The position numbers were made by a program, and so were the translations under genes. A stretch of 64,000 bases of DNA, taken from contig JAQNBH010000017.1 of the NCBI GenBank assembly GCA_028752905.1, positions 38,215,929 through 38,279,928 of the forward strand, in the 5' to 3' direction. Shown piece by piece: positions 1 through 12,200 of this stretch (its first letter is position 1; each line of letters starts with the position of its first letter). The DNA is from Cladorhizidae sp. MBARI D1340-BT2. Its lineage: Eukaryota; Porifera; Demospongiae; Poecilosclerida; Cladorhizidae. The notes below the pieces were generated by a model. The model worked only from the letters and a program-made list of their open reading frames with translations, was not told the DNA's origin and made no database searches.

Positions 1-1527
1 CCCTATAACCCACAGATACTATGGCCTATAACTCTATAACCCACAGATACTCTGGCCTATAACTCTATAACCCACAGATACTCTGGCCTATAACTCTATA
101 ACCCACAGATACTCTGGCCTATAACTCCCTATAACCCACAGATACTCTGGCCTATAACTCCCTATAACCCACAGATACTCTGGCCTATAACTCTCTATAA
201 CCCACAGATACTCTGGCCTATAACTCTATAACCCACAGATACTCTGGCCTATAACTCTATAACCCACAGATACTCTGGCCTATAACTCTATAACCCACAG
301 ATACTCCGGCCTATAACTCTATAACCCACAGATACTCTGGCCTATAACTCCCTATAACCCACAGATACTCTGGCCTATAACTCCCTATAACCCACAGATA
401 CTCTGGCCTATAACTCTCTATAACCCACAGATACTCTGGCCTATAACTCTATAACCCACAGATACTCTGGCCTATAACTCTATAACCCACAGATACTCTG
501 GCCTATAACTCCCTATAACCCACAGATACTCTGGCGGCGGCCTATAACTCTATAACCCACAGATACTCTGGCCTATAACCCACAGATACTCTGGCCTATA
601 ACTCTATAACCCACAGATACTCTGGCCTATAACTCTATAACCCACAGATACTCTGGCCTATAACTCTATAACCCACAGATACTCTGGCCTATAACTCTAT
701 AACCCACAGATACTCTGGCCTATAACTCTATAACCCACAGATACTCCTGCCTATAACTCTATAACCCACAGATACTCTGGCCTATAACTCTATAACCCAC
801 AGATACTCTGGCCTATAACTCTATAACCCACAGATACTCTGGCCTATAACTCCCTATAACCCACAGATACTCTGGCCTATAACTCTGTAACCCATAGATA
901 CTCTGGCCTATAACTCACTATAACCCACAGATACTCTGGCCTATAACTCTATAACCCACAGATACTCTGGCCTATAACTCCCTATAACCCACAGATACTC
1001 CGGCCTATAACTCCCTATAACCCACAGATACTCTGGCCTATAACTCTATAACCCACAGATACTCTGGCCTATAACTCTATAACCAACAGATACTCTGGCC
1101 TATAACTCCCTATAACCCACAGATACTCCAGCCTATAACTCTATAACCCACAGATACTCCAGCCTATAACTCTATAACCCACAGATACTCCGTCCTATAC
1201 CTCTATAACCCACAGATACTCCGGTCTATGCCTCTATAACCCACAGATACTCCGGTCTATAACTCTATAACCCACAGATACTCTGGCCTATAACTCTATA
1301 ACCCACAGATACTCTGGCCTATAACTCTATAACCCACAGATACTCTGGCCTATAACTCCCTATAACCCACAAATACTCTGGCCTATAACTCTATAACCCA
1401 CAAATACTCTGGCCTATAACTCTATAACCCACAGATACTCTGGCCTATAACTCTATAACCCACAAATACTCTGGCCTATAACTCCCTATAACCCACAAAT
1501 ACTCCGGCCTATAACCCCCACCTATAA
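1..1527. repeat. 31-33 bp minisatellite, upstream intron
   Basis: About 48 units with core CCCACAGATACTCTGGCC and a variable CTATAACTC(CC)TATAA part. Units alternate between 31 and 33 bp because CTCTATAA and CTCCCTATAA variants are mixed. Units near the right end drift (CCGGTCTATG, CACAAATAC). Each unit contains CCCACAG, a weak acceptor-like motif on the + strand. The array continues off the left edge. Confidence 0.95.
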
Positions 1528-1601
1528 CCATAACCCCAACTTTTCTGCATGTATGCATGCAGTATCTATATATGTGTATGCATGTGTGTGTAAATATGTC
1601 T

Positions 1602-1640
<39 letters not shown>

Positions 1641-1827
1641 TATGTATATATACATGTATATATTATTATATATATATATATGCCTATAACCCTCAAATAT
1701 TCTGCCCTAAACCCCTCTCCCAAATATTCTGCCCTAACCCCCGGTGTGCCAAATATTCAGGCTCATAACCCCCCATCTATAACCCTGGCATCAGGACATA
1801 ACCCAACTTGTATTTCTATTCCTGCAG
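1528..1827. repeat. TA microsatellite and degenerate CCCTAA/CCATAA-like DNA
   Basis: Holds (TA)n with TATG interruptions at about 1600-1682, then loosely repeated ATAACCC / CTAAACCCC phrases to the acceptor of exon a. The frames open through it on both strands are low-complexity Tyr/Ile and not genes. Confidence 0.85.
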
Positions 1828-2450
1828 TGGGTAACGACGTTGACGAGGAGACAGTGGACGCTGCAGCCTCCTTCCTCTTCTCTCTGTTCCTGCAGGACCC
1901 CGTGTTGTCACGGAGGAACGATGAAAAAATAAAGTCTGCGCTCGGGCCATTCCCTGCCTCTGCTGCTGGCCATGCCCATCATGCCGTTCAAAGGATCCTT
2001 ACCATAGCTCCGGAATGTGGGAAAGGTTTGTCCGAGCCCAAACAAGTCAAGGTGAGGGAGGAGTTTGGGCATAACATCCGGTTCAGTTATTCCGAACAAA
2101 ATGGTACCCGTCTTATCGAAGCGAGTGGGCTGAGGAACATTGGTGATGGCGGATACGATTCCTTGTCCGATGAGGAGGAGGCTGGGTGTGCATACAGCAG
2201 CCATTTTTTGACGGGCATCATGAGCAGTTCTGAGCCGCAACCCACTGACACTTCTGACACCTCTAGCCGTGGGGCGGCTTCTGCAGCTGTCGCATCGAAG
2301 CCACTCGTTGCCAGCAAGTATTCGGGGGAGTGGTTGAAGAGGGAGTGTCAGGATTGTGTCTCTGGGAGGAGCTTGGAGTGGCAGAACTTATTTGGAGTGG
2401 TGTTTGATCAGCTTAGTTCTGGAGGAGAAGACGTGTCCATTGGCAATGAC
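1828..2450 (+). CDS. ASCC3: ASCC3 exon a: N-terminal region
   Basis: The exon starts after the acceptor TATTCCTGCAG and ends before the donor GTGAGT. The first two bases complete a codon (Val), then 207 codons run open to a phase-0 end. The product reads VGNDVDEETVDAAASFLF near the start, matching the ASCC3 N-terminal helical region, and LFGVVFDQLSSGGEDVS near the end. The middle (about 2100-2310) is poorly conserved, with an acidic run DSLSDEEEAG and a Ser/Thr-rich stretch, and is probably a disordered linker. No start codon of the gene is here. Open frame continues upstream only through TA microsatellite, which is intron rather than coding. Homology is weaker than in the helicase exons but is supported by phase compatibility with the next exon. 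Confidence 0.8.
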
Positions 2451-2676
2451 GTGAGTTATACATGGGCCGTTGTCATTAGCAATGGTACACCCTACATGCG
2501 TATATGTACTTATTTGAAGTGGGTTTGTACATGTTTTAGCATGGCAAGTTTCCATGGCAATACCATTATGAATATCATTATAACCTGCACACTAGTTAGT
2601 GTTATGTACAAAGTTCCCTTGATCATTAATGTTTTTTCTTTGGCCAATTTATTCAAATTATGGCTATAAATTATTG

Positions 2677-5542
2677 TTCATAAGGAGTGATAAGCAGGAG
2701 GCCACTTATCTGAACATGTTGGAGGCCACTTATCTGAACATGTTGGGACTAGTAGGAGACCACTTATCTGAACATGTTGGGACCAGTAGGAGGCCACTTA
2801 TCTGAACATTTTGGGACCAGTAGGAGGCCACTTATCTGAACATGTTGGGACCAGTAGGAGGCCACTTATCTGAACATGTTGGGACCAGTAGGAGGCCACT
2901 TATCTGAACATGTTGGGACCTGTAGGAGGCCACTTATCTGAACATGTTGGGACCAACAGGAGGCCACTTATCTGAACATGTTGGGACCAGTAGGAGGCCA
3001 CTTATCTGAACATGTTGGGACCAGTAGGAGGCCACTTATCTGAACATGTTGGGACCTGTAGGAGGCCACTTGAACATGTTGGGACCAGTAGGAGGCCACT
3101 TATCTGAACATGTTGGGACCATTAGGAGGCCACTTATCTGAACATGTTGGGACCAGTAGGAGGCCACTTATCTGAATATGTTGGGACCAGTAGGAGGCCA
3201 CTTATCTGAACATGTTGGGACCAGTAGGAGGCCACTTATCTGAACATGTTTGGACCAGTAGAAGGCCACTTATCTGAACATGTTGGGACCAGTAGGAGGC
3301 CACTTATCTGAACTTGTTGGGACCAGTAGGAGACCACTTATCTGAACATGTTGGGACCAGTAGGAGGCCACTTATCTGAACATGTTGGGACCAGTAGGAG
3401 GCCACTTATCTGAACATGTAGGAGGCCACTTATCTGAACATGTTGGGACCAGTAGGAGACCACTTATCTGAACATGTTGGGACCAGTAGGAGGCCACTTA
3501 TCTGAACATGTTGGGACCAGTAGGAGGCCACTTATCTGAACATGTTGGGACCAGTAGGAGGCCACTTATCTGAACATGTTGGGACTAGTAGGAGACCACT
3601 TATCTGAACATGTTGGGACCATTAGGAGGCCACTTATCTGAACATGTTGGGACCAGTAGGAGGCCACTTATCTGAACATGTTGGGACCAGTAGGAGGCCA
3701 CTTATCTGAACATGTTGGGACCAGTAGGAGGCCACTTATCTGAACATGTTGGGACCAGTAGGAGGCCACTTATCTGAACATCTTGGGACCAGTAGGAGGC
3801 CACTTATCTGAACATGTTGGGACCAGTAGGAGGCCACTTATCTGGACATGTTGGGACCAGTAGGAGGCCACTTATCTGAACATGTTGGTACCAGTAGGAG
3901 GCCACTTATCTGAACATGTTGGGACCAGTAGGAGGCCACTTATCTGAACATGTTGGGACCAGTAGGAGGCCACTTATCCGAACATGTTGGGACCAGTAGG
4001 AGGCCACTTATCTGAACATGTTGGGACCAGTAGGAGGCCACTTATCTGAACATGTTGCGACCAGTAGGAGGCCACTTATCTGAACATGTTGGGACCAGTA
4101 GGAGGCCACTTATCTGAACATGTTGGGACCAGTAGGAGGCCACTTATCTGAACATGTTGGGACCAGTAGGAGGCCACTTATCTGGACATGTTGGGACCAG
4201 TAGGAGGCCACTTATCTGAACATGTTGGCACCAGTAGGAGGCCACTTATCGGAACATGTTGGGACCAGTAGAGGCCACTTATCTGAACATGTTGGCACCA
4301 GTAGGAGGCCACTTATCTGACCATGTTGGGACCAGTAGGAGGCCACTTATGTGAACATGTTGGGACCAGTAGGAGGCCACTTATCTGAACATGTTGGGAC
4401 CAGTAGGAGGCCACTTATCTGAACATGTTGGGACCAGTAGGAGGCCACTTATCTGAACATGTTGGGACCAGTAGGAGGCCACTTATCTGAACATGTTTGG
4501 ACCAGTAGAAGGCCACTTATCTGAACATGTTGGGACCAGTAGGAGGCCACTTATCTGAACTTGTTGGGACCAGTAGGAGACCACTTATCTGAACATGTTG
4601 GGACTAGTAGGAGGCCACTTATCTGAACATGTTGGGACCAGTAGGAGGCCACTTATCTGAACATGTTGGGACCAGTAGGAGGCCACTTAACTGAACATGT
4701 TGGGACCTGTAGGAGGCCACTTATCTGAACATGTTTGGACCAGTAGGAGGCCACTTATCTGAACATGTTGGGACCAGTAGGAGGCCACTTATCTGAACAT
4801 GTTGGGACCAGTAGGAGGCCACTTATCTGAACATGTTGGGACCAGTAGGAGGCCACTTATCTGAACATGTTGGTACCAGTAGGAGGCCACTTATCTGAAC
4901 ATGTTGGGACCAGTAGGAGGCCACTTATCTGAACATGTTGGGACCAGTATGAGGCCACTTATCTGAACATGCTGGGACCAGTAGGAGGCCACTTATCTGA
5001 ACATGTTGGGACCAGTAGGAGGCCACTTATCTGAACATGTTCAGACCAGTAGGAGGCCACTTATCTGAACATGTTCGGACCAGTAGGAGGCCACTTATCT
5101 GAACATGTTCGTACCAGTAGGAGGCCACTTATCTGAACATGTTGGGACCAGTAGGAGGCCACTTATCTGAACATGCTGGGACCAGTAGGAGGCCACTTAT
5201 CCGAACATGTTGGGACCAGTAGGCGGCCACTTATCTGAACATGTTCGGACCAGTAGGAGGCCACTTATCTGAACATGTTGGGACCAGTAGGAGGCCACTT
5301 ATCTGAACATGTTAGGACCAGTAGGAGGCCACTTATCTGAACATGTTGGGACCAGTAGGAGGCCACTTATCCGAACATGTTGGGACCAGTAGGAGGCCAC
5401 TTATCTGAACATGTTGGGACCAGTAGGAGGCCACTTATCTGAACATGTTGGGTCCAGTAGGAGGTCACTTATCTGAACATGTTGGGACCAGTACGAGGCC
5501 ACTTATCTGAACATGTTGGGACCAGTAGGAGTCCACTTATCT
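2677..5542. repeat. 34 bp minisatellite filling intron a-b
   Basis: About 84 units of period 34 with core GGAGGCCACTTATCTGAACA and link TGTTGGGACCAGTA. Units are highly homogeneous, usually 0-2 substitutions; rare length variants lack part of the link (about 2700, 3061, 3418). The remainder of the intron (2451-2676 and 5543-5882) is unique sequence in which I see no gene. Confidence 0.96.
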
Positions 5543-5882
5543 CCACCCCTTGCCACCAGCGGAGTGGCCCCAGCTAGCCACGCTAAAGAAAATACAGCTC
5601 GAGATGACATTTGCGCACATGGACACATCCGTACGTAGGTGCTAATGGTCGCCAGTCTGCTTGATTTTGCAGCTGTACGTAGGCACTAGTGGTCACCAGT
5701 CTGCTCGTTTAGTGAATTTAGTGCTAAAGTTCCACTCGCCCTGCAAAAGGTCTTCTTAATGAGAGTATGCGTTGCAATTGTTATTATAAAGTTCGTAATA
5801 ATGCTAGGAGTGAGTGGTGTCGTGTTTGGCAGTGCCGGTGTCTGCTCGTTGAGCAATGCTTGCAATATTTGGTGTGTTCTAG

Positions 5883-5994
5883 CTGGTGGAGCTGCTGGGT
5901 TTCTCTCGCATCGATCTGGTGCAGGAGCTGCTCACTCACCGGCAAACCATCGTGCAGTCCATCTTGCAAGAATCTTCTGGTGTGTTGCTATCAG
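5883..5994 (+). CDS. ASCC3: ASCC3 exon b: N-terminal region
   Basis: The exon begins after TGTTCTAG and ends before GTGAGG. It starts in phase 0, as exon a requires, and ends with one spare base (phase 1). It encodes 37 codons beginning LVELLGFSRIDLVQELL and continuing THRQTIVQSIL. The human protein has a similar ELLG...LIEKLL...ITIV pattern at this point, immediately after the segment encoded by exon a. No catalytic residues are expected; it is helical N-terminal scaffold. The G left at the end joins the GT that opens exon c to make Gly. Confidence 0.82.
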
Positions 5995-6142
5995 GTGAGG
6001 AGAGCTGCCTCTGGGTGTTACTTAGGGTAGAGGGGGGAGGGGGGGAGGGTTGCCCCGAGATGGATTATACCCGCTCCAAGAAATGTACTGAATATATACC
6101 AGTATATAGCAGGCTCACGCTAGTCTTAGCATCTCATTATTC

Positions 6143-6175
6143 CTGATGAAGGCTAGAGCATCTAGTCGAAACGTC
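6143..6175 (+). ncRNA. hammerhead-ribozyme-like motif
   Basis: CTGATGA at 6143-6149, one extra A, GGCTAGA at 6151-6157 paired (one G-T wobble) with TCTAGTC at 6161-6167 around a GCA loop, then GAAAC at 6168-6172 and GTC at 6173-6175. This order is the hammerhead core: CUGAUGA, stem II, GAAA, then a GUC-type cleavage triplet. Short-stem-III hammerheads are known in Penelope-like elements and satellite DNAs. The bulged A after CUGAUGA and the lack of a loop between AC and GU weaken the call. Activity is not shown. Confidence 0.35.
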
Positions 6176-6589
6176 AAGAGAATACAATTTCAAGTTAATT
6201 ATTGAGAAGAGTTAGCTTTGTGATTTCAAAATTCTTGGAGGAGGGATCCATTCATATGCAGTGTGCTGGAACAAATGTGAATTACGTCTTCAACAGTGTC
6301 TAGTCAAAATGTCGAGAGAGTTGATTATTGAGAAGGTCTTTGTAATTTCGTTATGTCAACTGAGAGTTTGTTTAGAGTTTATTTAATTAAGTGTGTGAAG
6401 TGTCTGACTTGTCAGAGTTGCAGAGTTATAAGCCTTTATATATATTATATATTCTGAAAGTATATATATTCTGAAAGGTAAAATTTCGTGGCCAGTTTCA
6501 ATCACCGACTCCCAAACTAATTATTCTGTGCTTGGTAGCGGTGAGCTCAAGTGTTCCTGAGGGCCTAGTACTTGGTTGATAACCACGCA

Positions 6590-6845
6590 ACAGCAACAAC
6601 AGTAACAGCAACAACAACAACAGTAACAACAACAATAATAGCAACAACAATAGTAACGACAACAGTAACAACAACAATAGTAACAACAATAGTAACAACA
6701 ACAACAATAGTAACAGCAACAACAATAGTAACAGCAACAACAATAGTAACAGCAACAACAATAGTAACAGCAACAACAATAGTAACAACAACAACAATAG
6801 TAACAGCAACAACAATAGTAACAACAACACTAATACCAGCAACAT
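6590..6845. repeat. CAA/AAC/TAG trinucleotide-type repeat
   Basis: Imperfect 18 bp unit built from CAACAACAATAGTAA steps. It gives long polyLeu on the minus strand and poly-Thr/Val on the plus strand; these are translation artefacts. Confidence 0.9.
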
Positions 6846-6914
6846 CATCTAGACTGGTTGTTAAGCTGGTATCTATATTAACGAGGACTAAGCCACTTTA
6901 CAAATTCTAACAAA

Positions 6915-7484
6915 ATCTTGTGGTTACGATTAAGAACTCCATAGATACTGCACACTTGACTGCCCAAGAAATAGCTCTCTCTGTGTGCTCTCTTTAAAAA
7001 AAGAAGAAGAAAAAAAAGCTGCATAGATATAACTACACTCAAGTTATCTGCAGCCAAAGTGGGTCTCAAAATCTTGAAGGCATGAGTTTGGTGCAGGTGT
7101 GACTCCTGCTAGGAAAGTGCTAGAGAGTTGACATTGGTGTCTGTGGCTAGAGGAAGCCTTGCTCTACGGGACGAGTGTTTTCATTGGTGCTAAAACAAGA
7201 GTAGGTGGTCAAATGCCCGCTGGTTGAAAATCATTTTCCTTCCTGCCGAGAATTTTTTTTATACCTACGCTTGACCACACTCTCACTTTTTAGCAGCGCC
7301 TAATGAAACCACTCGTCCCATAGAGCAGAGCTCCTCTAGCCACAGACCAATATCAACTGTCTAGTATTTTGCAAAACATTTTTTTAGAAGGTACGCAGAG
7401 AGACGTTTCTTTTGATCGGTACGTCAAGATCATTCAGTGAAGTGTGCAAAATCTTCGGAGCTCCAGAGTCATAACCGCAAGACT
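6915..7484. mobile_element. foldback MITE-like element, copy 1
   Basis: Outer arms pair about 6915-6960 (GTGGTTACGAT...GCACACTT) with 7440-7484 (AGTGTGCA...ATAACCGC). Inner arms pair 7130-7220 (GTGGCTAGAGGAAGC...CGAGTGTTTTCATT) with 7271-7360 (AATGAAACCACTCGTCC...CCTCTAGCCAC). Long, imperfect inverted repeats with no coding capacity fit a nonautonomous foldback DNA element. Related copies lie at 7498-8120 and 52000-52440. Confidence 0.7.
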
Positions 7485-7497
7485 TTATTAGCATTTG

Positions 7498-8120
7498 TAA
7501 AATATGGTTTAGTCAAGCACGCTGGTTGATAATCAATTTAAATTTGCTCCCTCGATGTTTTGGCTAGAACATTTGAGGAGCAAATTTAAATTTATTTCAA
7601 CCAATGGGAATGACCACATACTTACTTTTTAGCGCCTAATGAAAACACTCAATTTTGTAGGACTCCTCTAGCCACGGGTGCTAATTTCAGCTGAGCACTT
7701 GACAATCTGGAGCTCGACATGTGCACAATCAGGCACTCTGATTTTGAAGTGCCCCCACTTTAACACCAATAACTTGGCTATAGTTATACCTATGAAAAAT
7801 GAAAAATGTTTCACACAGAGAGAGCTATCTTTTGAGCTATAATTATATCAAGTCCATATAGTTATACCTATGAAAAATGTTTCACACAGAGAGAGCTATC
7901 TTTTGAGCTATATATCAAGTCCATATAGTTATACCTATGAAAAATGTTTCACACAGAGAGAGCTGTCTTTTGAGCTATATATCAAGTCCATATAGTTATA
8001 CCTATGAAAAATGTTTCACACAGAGAGAGCTATCTTTTGAGCTACATGTATGTATATATCAAGTCCATATAGTGAAGTGTGCAGAATTTAAGGAGCTCTG
8101 AAATCATGACCACAAGTTGT
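7498..8120. mobile_element. foldback MITE-like element, copy 2, with internal 68 bp tandem repeat
   Basis: The inner stem pairs GGAGCAAATTTAAATT with its complement near 7530-7590 and GTCAAGCACGC with the GACCAC side. The right part repeats the words TAATGAAAACACTC, CTCTAGCCACG and GAAGTGTGCAGAATTTA of copy 1. Within it, a ~68 bp segment (TTATACCTATGAAAAATG ... GAGCTATCTTTTGAGCTAT) is tandemly repeated four times at about 7788-8070. Confidence 0.65.
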
Positions 8121-8365
8121 TGTTTTGTGTGTGTGTGTTTCCTACTTTATAGTAAGTCCTCCCATTCCCAAGTGCCCATGTTCTTGTTGACCGATGCCAT
8201 AAACTCGCAACCTAGCAACCAGCTTCTCTATTATAATATATCCACTTTGGAGTGAATGACAAGGTCTTCCTTGATAAGGTCTTCCTGTATACCAGGCTCA
8301 GTGGTGACGCAGGTAATCCTAGCATCATCCAATGATGTAAAGTTCAATATTATTGCCAATCTAAT

Positions 8366-8795
8366 CCTGACCCTGGCCCTAGCCAGCCCTAATTCTAGGC
8401 CTCGCCCTAGCCCTAGCCCTGGCCCTAGCCCTGGCCCTGGCCCTAGCCCTGGCTCTGGCTCTGGCTCTGGCCCTGGCTCTGGCCCTAGCCCTGGCTCTGG
8501 CTCTGGCCCTAGCCCTGGCTCTGGCCCTAGCCCTAGCTCTGGCCCTAGCTCTGGCCCTAGCCCTAGCTCTGGCCCTGGCCCTAGCCCTGGCCCTAGTCCT
8601 AGCCCTAGCCCTAGCCCTAGCCCTAGCCCTGGCCCTAGTCCTAGCCCTAGCCCTGGCCCTAGCCCTGGCCCTAGCCCTGGCCCTGGCCCTAGCCAGCCCT
8701 AATTCTAGGCCTCGCCCTAGCCCTGACCCTAGTCCTAGCCTTGACCCTGGCTCTCTACCCTAGCCCCATCCGTGGCCCTAGCCCTAAGCCTAGTC
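8366..8795. repeat. CCCTAG/CCCTGG/CTCTGG hexamer array
   Basis: About 65 hexamers of CCCTAG, CCCTGG and CTCTGG. The array is bracketed by direct copies of AGCCCTAATTCTAGGCCTCG at about 8384 and 8694. It reads Ser-Pro-Gly-Pro in one frame but lies in an intron. CCCTAG is one base from the CCCTAA telomere hexamer and is the core of the 17 bp satellite that follows exon c. Confidence 0.93.
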
Positions 8796-8909
8796 AGTAT
8801 TAGGTGGGCAAGAACTTTGAATTTTGGGAATGCACAGATGATCCCTGGTTTGTTCACAATATAGGGGCACATCTGTGCTGGTTATTAGTGCCACCCCTTT
8901 CCTCTTTAG

Positions 8910-9159
8910 GTGGAGTGGGCAAGGGCAAGATGCCATCGTCTGTGGTGGGAGCCACCCCCCCGCTCCATCACGCCCGCCCTGCAGTGGGTAGCCAGGTCAC
9001 CATCCATTCCCAGCAGGAGAAGGAGCTGAAGAAGCAGTACCGCAAGGAAGAGAAGAGGGTGGCCAAGCAGATCAAAGGTCTGGAGGCTTTGGGCGTGGAT
9101 GACCACGCCACTCGGCTGCAGCTGCTCGGCTTTGACCCTGAAGAGCTCAGGAAGGAGCG
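8910..9159 (+). CDS. ASCC3: ASCC3 exon c: basic pre-helicase segment
   Basis: The acceptor is CCTCTTTAG and the donor GTGAGG. Two bases complete the codon begun in exon b, 82 full codons follow, and two bases are left over (CG, completed by the A that opens exon d to give Arg). The diagnostic stretch is VTIHSQQEKELKKQYRKEEK followed by RVAKQ, the basic, probably coiled-coil segment of ASCC3 upstream of the helicase core. It ends LLGFDPEELRKE, matching the conserved FDPKELR wording. The first 27 or so residues (Gly/Pro/His-rich) look like a flexible linker. The 17 bp satellite begins only about 100 bp after the donor. Confidence 0.92.
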
Positions 9160-9257
9160 GTGAGGGGGAATGCTGTGTTTCGAGGTCTTGGAGCAGAGTT
9201 TTGTCCAGCTCTGCCACAGCCTAGGCTGGGATACTTGGACTACATATCCCAAAGTGT

Positions 9258-12200
9258 CACTAGCCCTAGCCCTAGAATACTCCTAGCCCTAGAATACTCA
9301 TAGCCCTAGAATACTCCTAGCCCTAGAATACTCCTAGCCCTAGAACACTCCTAGCCCTAGAACACTCCTAGCCCTAGAATACTCCTAGCCCTAGAACACT
9401 CCTAGCCCTAGAACACTCCTAGCCCTAGAATACTCCTAGCCCTAGAACACTCCTAGCCCTAGAACACTCCTAGCCCTAGAATATTCCTAGCCCTAGAATA
9501 CTCCTAGCCCTAGAATACTCCTAGCCCTAGAATACTCCTAGCCCTAGAATATTCCTAGCCCTAGACTACTTCTAGCCCTAGACTACTTCTAGCCCTAGAA
9601 TACTCATAGCCCTAGAATACTCCTAGCCCTAGAATACTCCTAGCCCTAGAATACTCCTAGCCCTAGAATACTCCTAGCCCTAGAATATTCCTAGCCCTAG
9701 ACTACTTCTAGCCCTAGACTACTTCTAGCCCTAGAATACTCATAGCCCTAGAATACTCCTAGCCCTAGAATACTCCTAGCCCTAGAACACTCCTAGCCCT
9801 AGAACACTCCTAGCCCTAGAATACTCCTAGCCCTAGAACACTCCTAGCCCTAGAACACTCCTAGCCCTAGAATATTCCTAGCCCTAGAATACTCCTAGCC
9901 CTAGAATACTCCTAGCCCTAGAATACTCCTAGCCCTAGAATATTCCTAGCCCTAGACTACTTCTAGCCCTAGAATACTCCTAGCCCTAGAATACTCCTAG
10001 CCCTAGAATACTCCTAGCCCTAGAATACTCCTAGCCCTAGACTACTTCTAGCCCTAGAATACTCCTAGCCCTAGACTACTTCTAGCCCTAGAATATTCCT
10101 AGCCCTAGACTACTTCTAGCCCTAGAATACCCGTAGCCCTAGACTACTTCTAGCCCTAGAATACTCCTAGCCCTAGAATACTCCTAGCCCTAGAATACTC
10201 CTAGCCCTAGACTACTTCTAGCCCTAGAACACTCCTAGCCCTAGAATACTCCTAGCCCTAGAACACTCCTAGCCCTAGAATACTCCTAGACCTAGAATAC
10301 TCCTAGACCTAGAATACTCCTAGCCCTAGAATATTCCTAGACCTAGAATATTCCTAGCCCTAGAATACTCCTAGCCCTAGAATATTCCTAGCCCTAGAAT
10401 ACTCCTAGACCTAGAATACTCCTAGCCCTAGAATACTCCTAGCCCTAGAATACTCCTAGCCCTAGAATACTCCTAGCCCTAGACTACTCCTAGCCCTAGA
10501 ATACTCCTAGACCTAGAATACTTCTAGCCCTAGAATACTCCTAGCCCTAGAATACTCCTAGCCCTAGACTACTTCTAGCCCTAGAATACTCCTAGCCCTA
10601 GAATACTCCTAGACCTAGAATACTCCTAGACCTAGAATACTCCTAGACCTAGAATACTCCTAGCCCTAGAATACTCCTAGCCCTAGAATACTCCTAGCCC
10701 TAGACTACTTCTAGCCCTAGAATACTCCTAGCCCTAGAATATTCCTAGCCCTAGAATACTCCTAGACCTAGAATACTCCTAGCCCTAGAATACTCCTAGC
10801 CCTAGAATACTCCTAGCCCTAGACTACTTCTAGCCCTAGAATACTCCTAGCCCTAGAATACTCCTAGCCCTAGACTACTTCTAGCCCTAGAATACTCCTA
10901 GCCCTAGAATACTCCTAGCCCTAGAATACTCCTAGCCCTAGAATACTCCTAGCCCTAGAATACTCCTAGCCCTAGACTACTTCTAGCCCTAGAATACTCC
11001 TAGCCCTAGACTACTTCTAGCCCTAGAATACTCCTAGCCCTAGACTACTTCTAGCCCTAGAATACTCCTAGCCCTAGAATACTCCTAGCCCTAGACTACT
11101 TCTAGCCCTAGAATACTCCTAGCCCTAGACTACTTCTGGCCCTAGAACACTCCTAGCCCTAGAACACTCCTAGCCCTAGAATACTCCTAGCCCTAGAACA
11201 CTCCTAGCCCTAGAATATTCCTAGCCCTATACTACTTCTAGCCCTAGACTACTTCTAGCCCTAGAATACTCCTAGCCCTAGAATACTCATAGCCCTAGAA
11301 TACTCCTAGCCCTAGAATACTCCTAGCCCTAGAATATTCCTAGCCCTAGAATACTCCTAGCCCTAGAACACTCCTAGCCCTAGAATACTCCTAGCCCTAG
11401 ACTACTCCTAGCCCTAGAATACTCCTAGCCCTAGAACACTCCTAGCCCAAGAATACTCCTAGCCCTAGACTACTTCTGGCCCTAGAACACTCCTAGCCCT
11501 AGAACACTCCTAGCCCTAGAATACTCCTAGCCCTAGAACACTCCTAGCCCTAGAATACTCCTAGCCCTAGAATACTCCTAGCCCTAGACTACTTCTAGCC
11601 CTAGAATACTCCTAGCCCTAGAATACTCCTAGCCCTAGAATACTCCTAGCCCTAGAATACTCCTAGACCTAGAATACTCCTAGCCCTAGAATATTCCTAG
11701 CCCTAGACTACTTCTAGCCCTAGAATACTCCTAGCCCTAGAACACTCCTAGCCCTAGAATACTCCTAGCCCTAGAATATTCCTAGCCCTAGAATACTCCT
11801 AGCCCTAGAATACTCCTAGCCCTAGAATACTCCTAGCCCTAGAATACTTCTAGCCCTAGAATACTCCTAGCCCTAGACTACTTCTAGCCCTAGAATATTC
11901 CTAGCCCTAGACTACTTCTAGCCCTAGAATACTCCTAGCCCTAGAATACTCCTAGCCCTAGAATACTCCTAGCCCTAGACTACTTCTAGCCCTAGAATAC
12001 TCCTAGCCCTAGAATACTCTGCTCCTGGTCCTAGAATACTCCTAGCCCTAGAATACTCCTAGCCCTAGAATACTCCTAGCCCTAGAATATTCCTAGCCCT
12101 AGAATATTCCTAGCCCTAGAACACTCCTAGCCCTAGAATACTCCTAGCCCTAGAACACTCCTAGCCCTAGAATATTCCTAGCCCTAGAACACTCCTAGCC

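Noticed and set aside
1445..1768. Tyr/Ile-rich open frames on both strands
   Set aside because: They are translations of the 31-33 bp array and TA microsatellite, without homology.
6498..6910. PolyLeu (minus) and Thr/Val-rich (plus) frames
   Set aside because: Artefacts of the CAA/TAG trinucleotide repeat in an intron.
8256..8702. 148-codon Ser-Pro-Gly-Pro frame resembling a collagen- or silk-like protein
   Set aside because: It is a CCCTAG/CCCTGG hexamer array within an ASCC3 intron; no start context or splice support.
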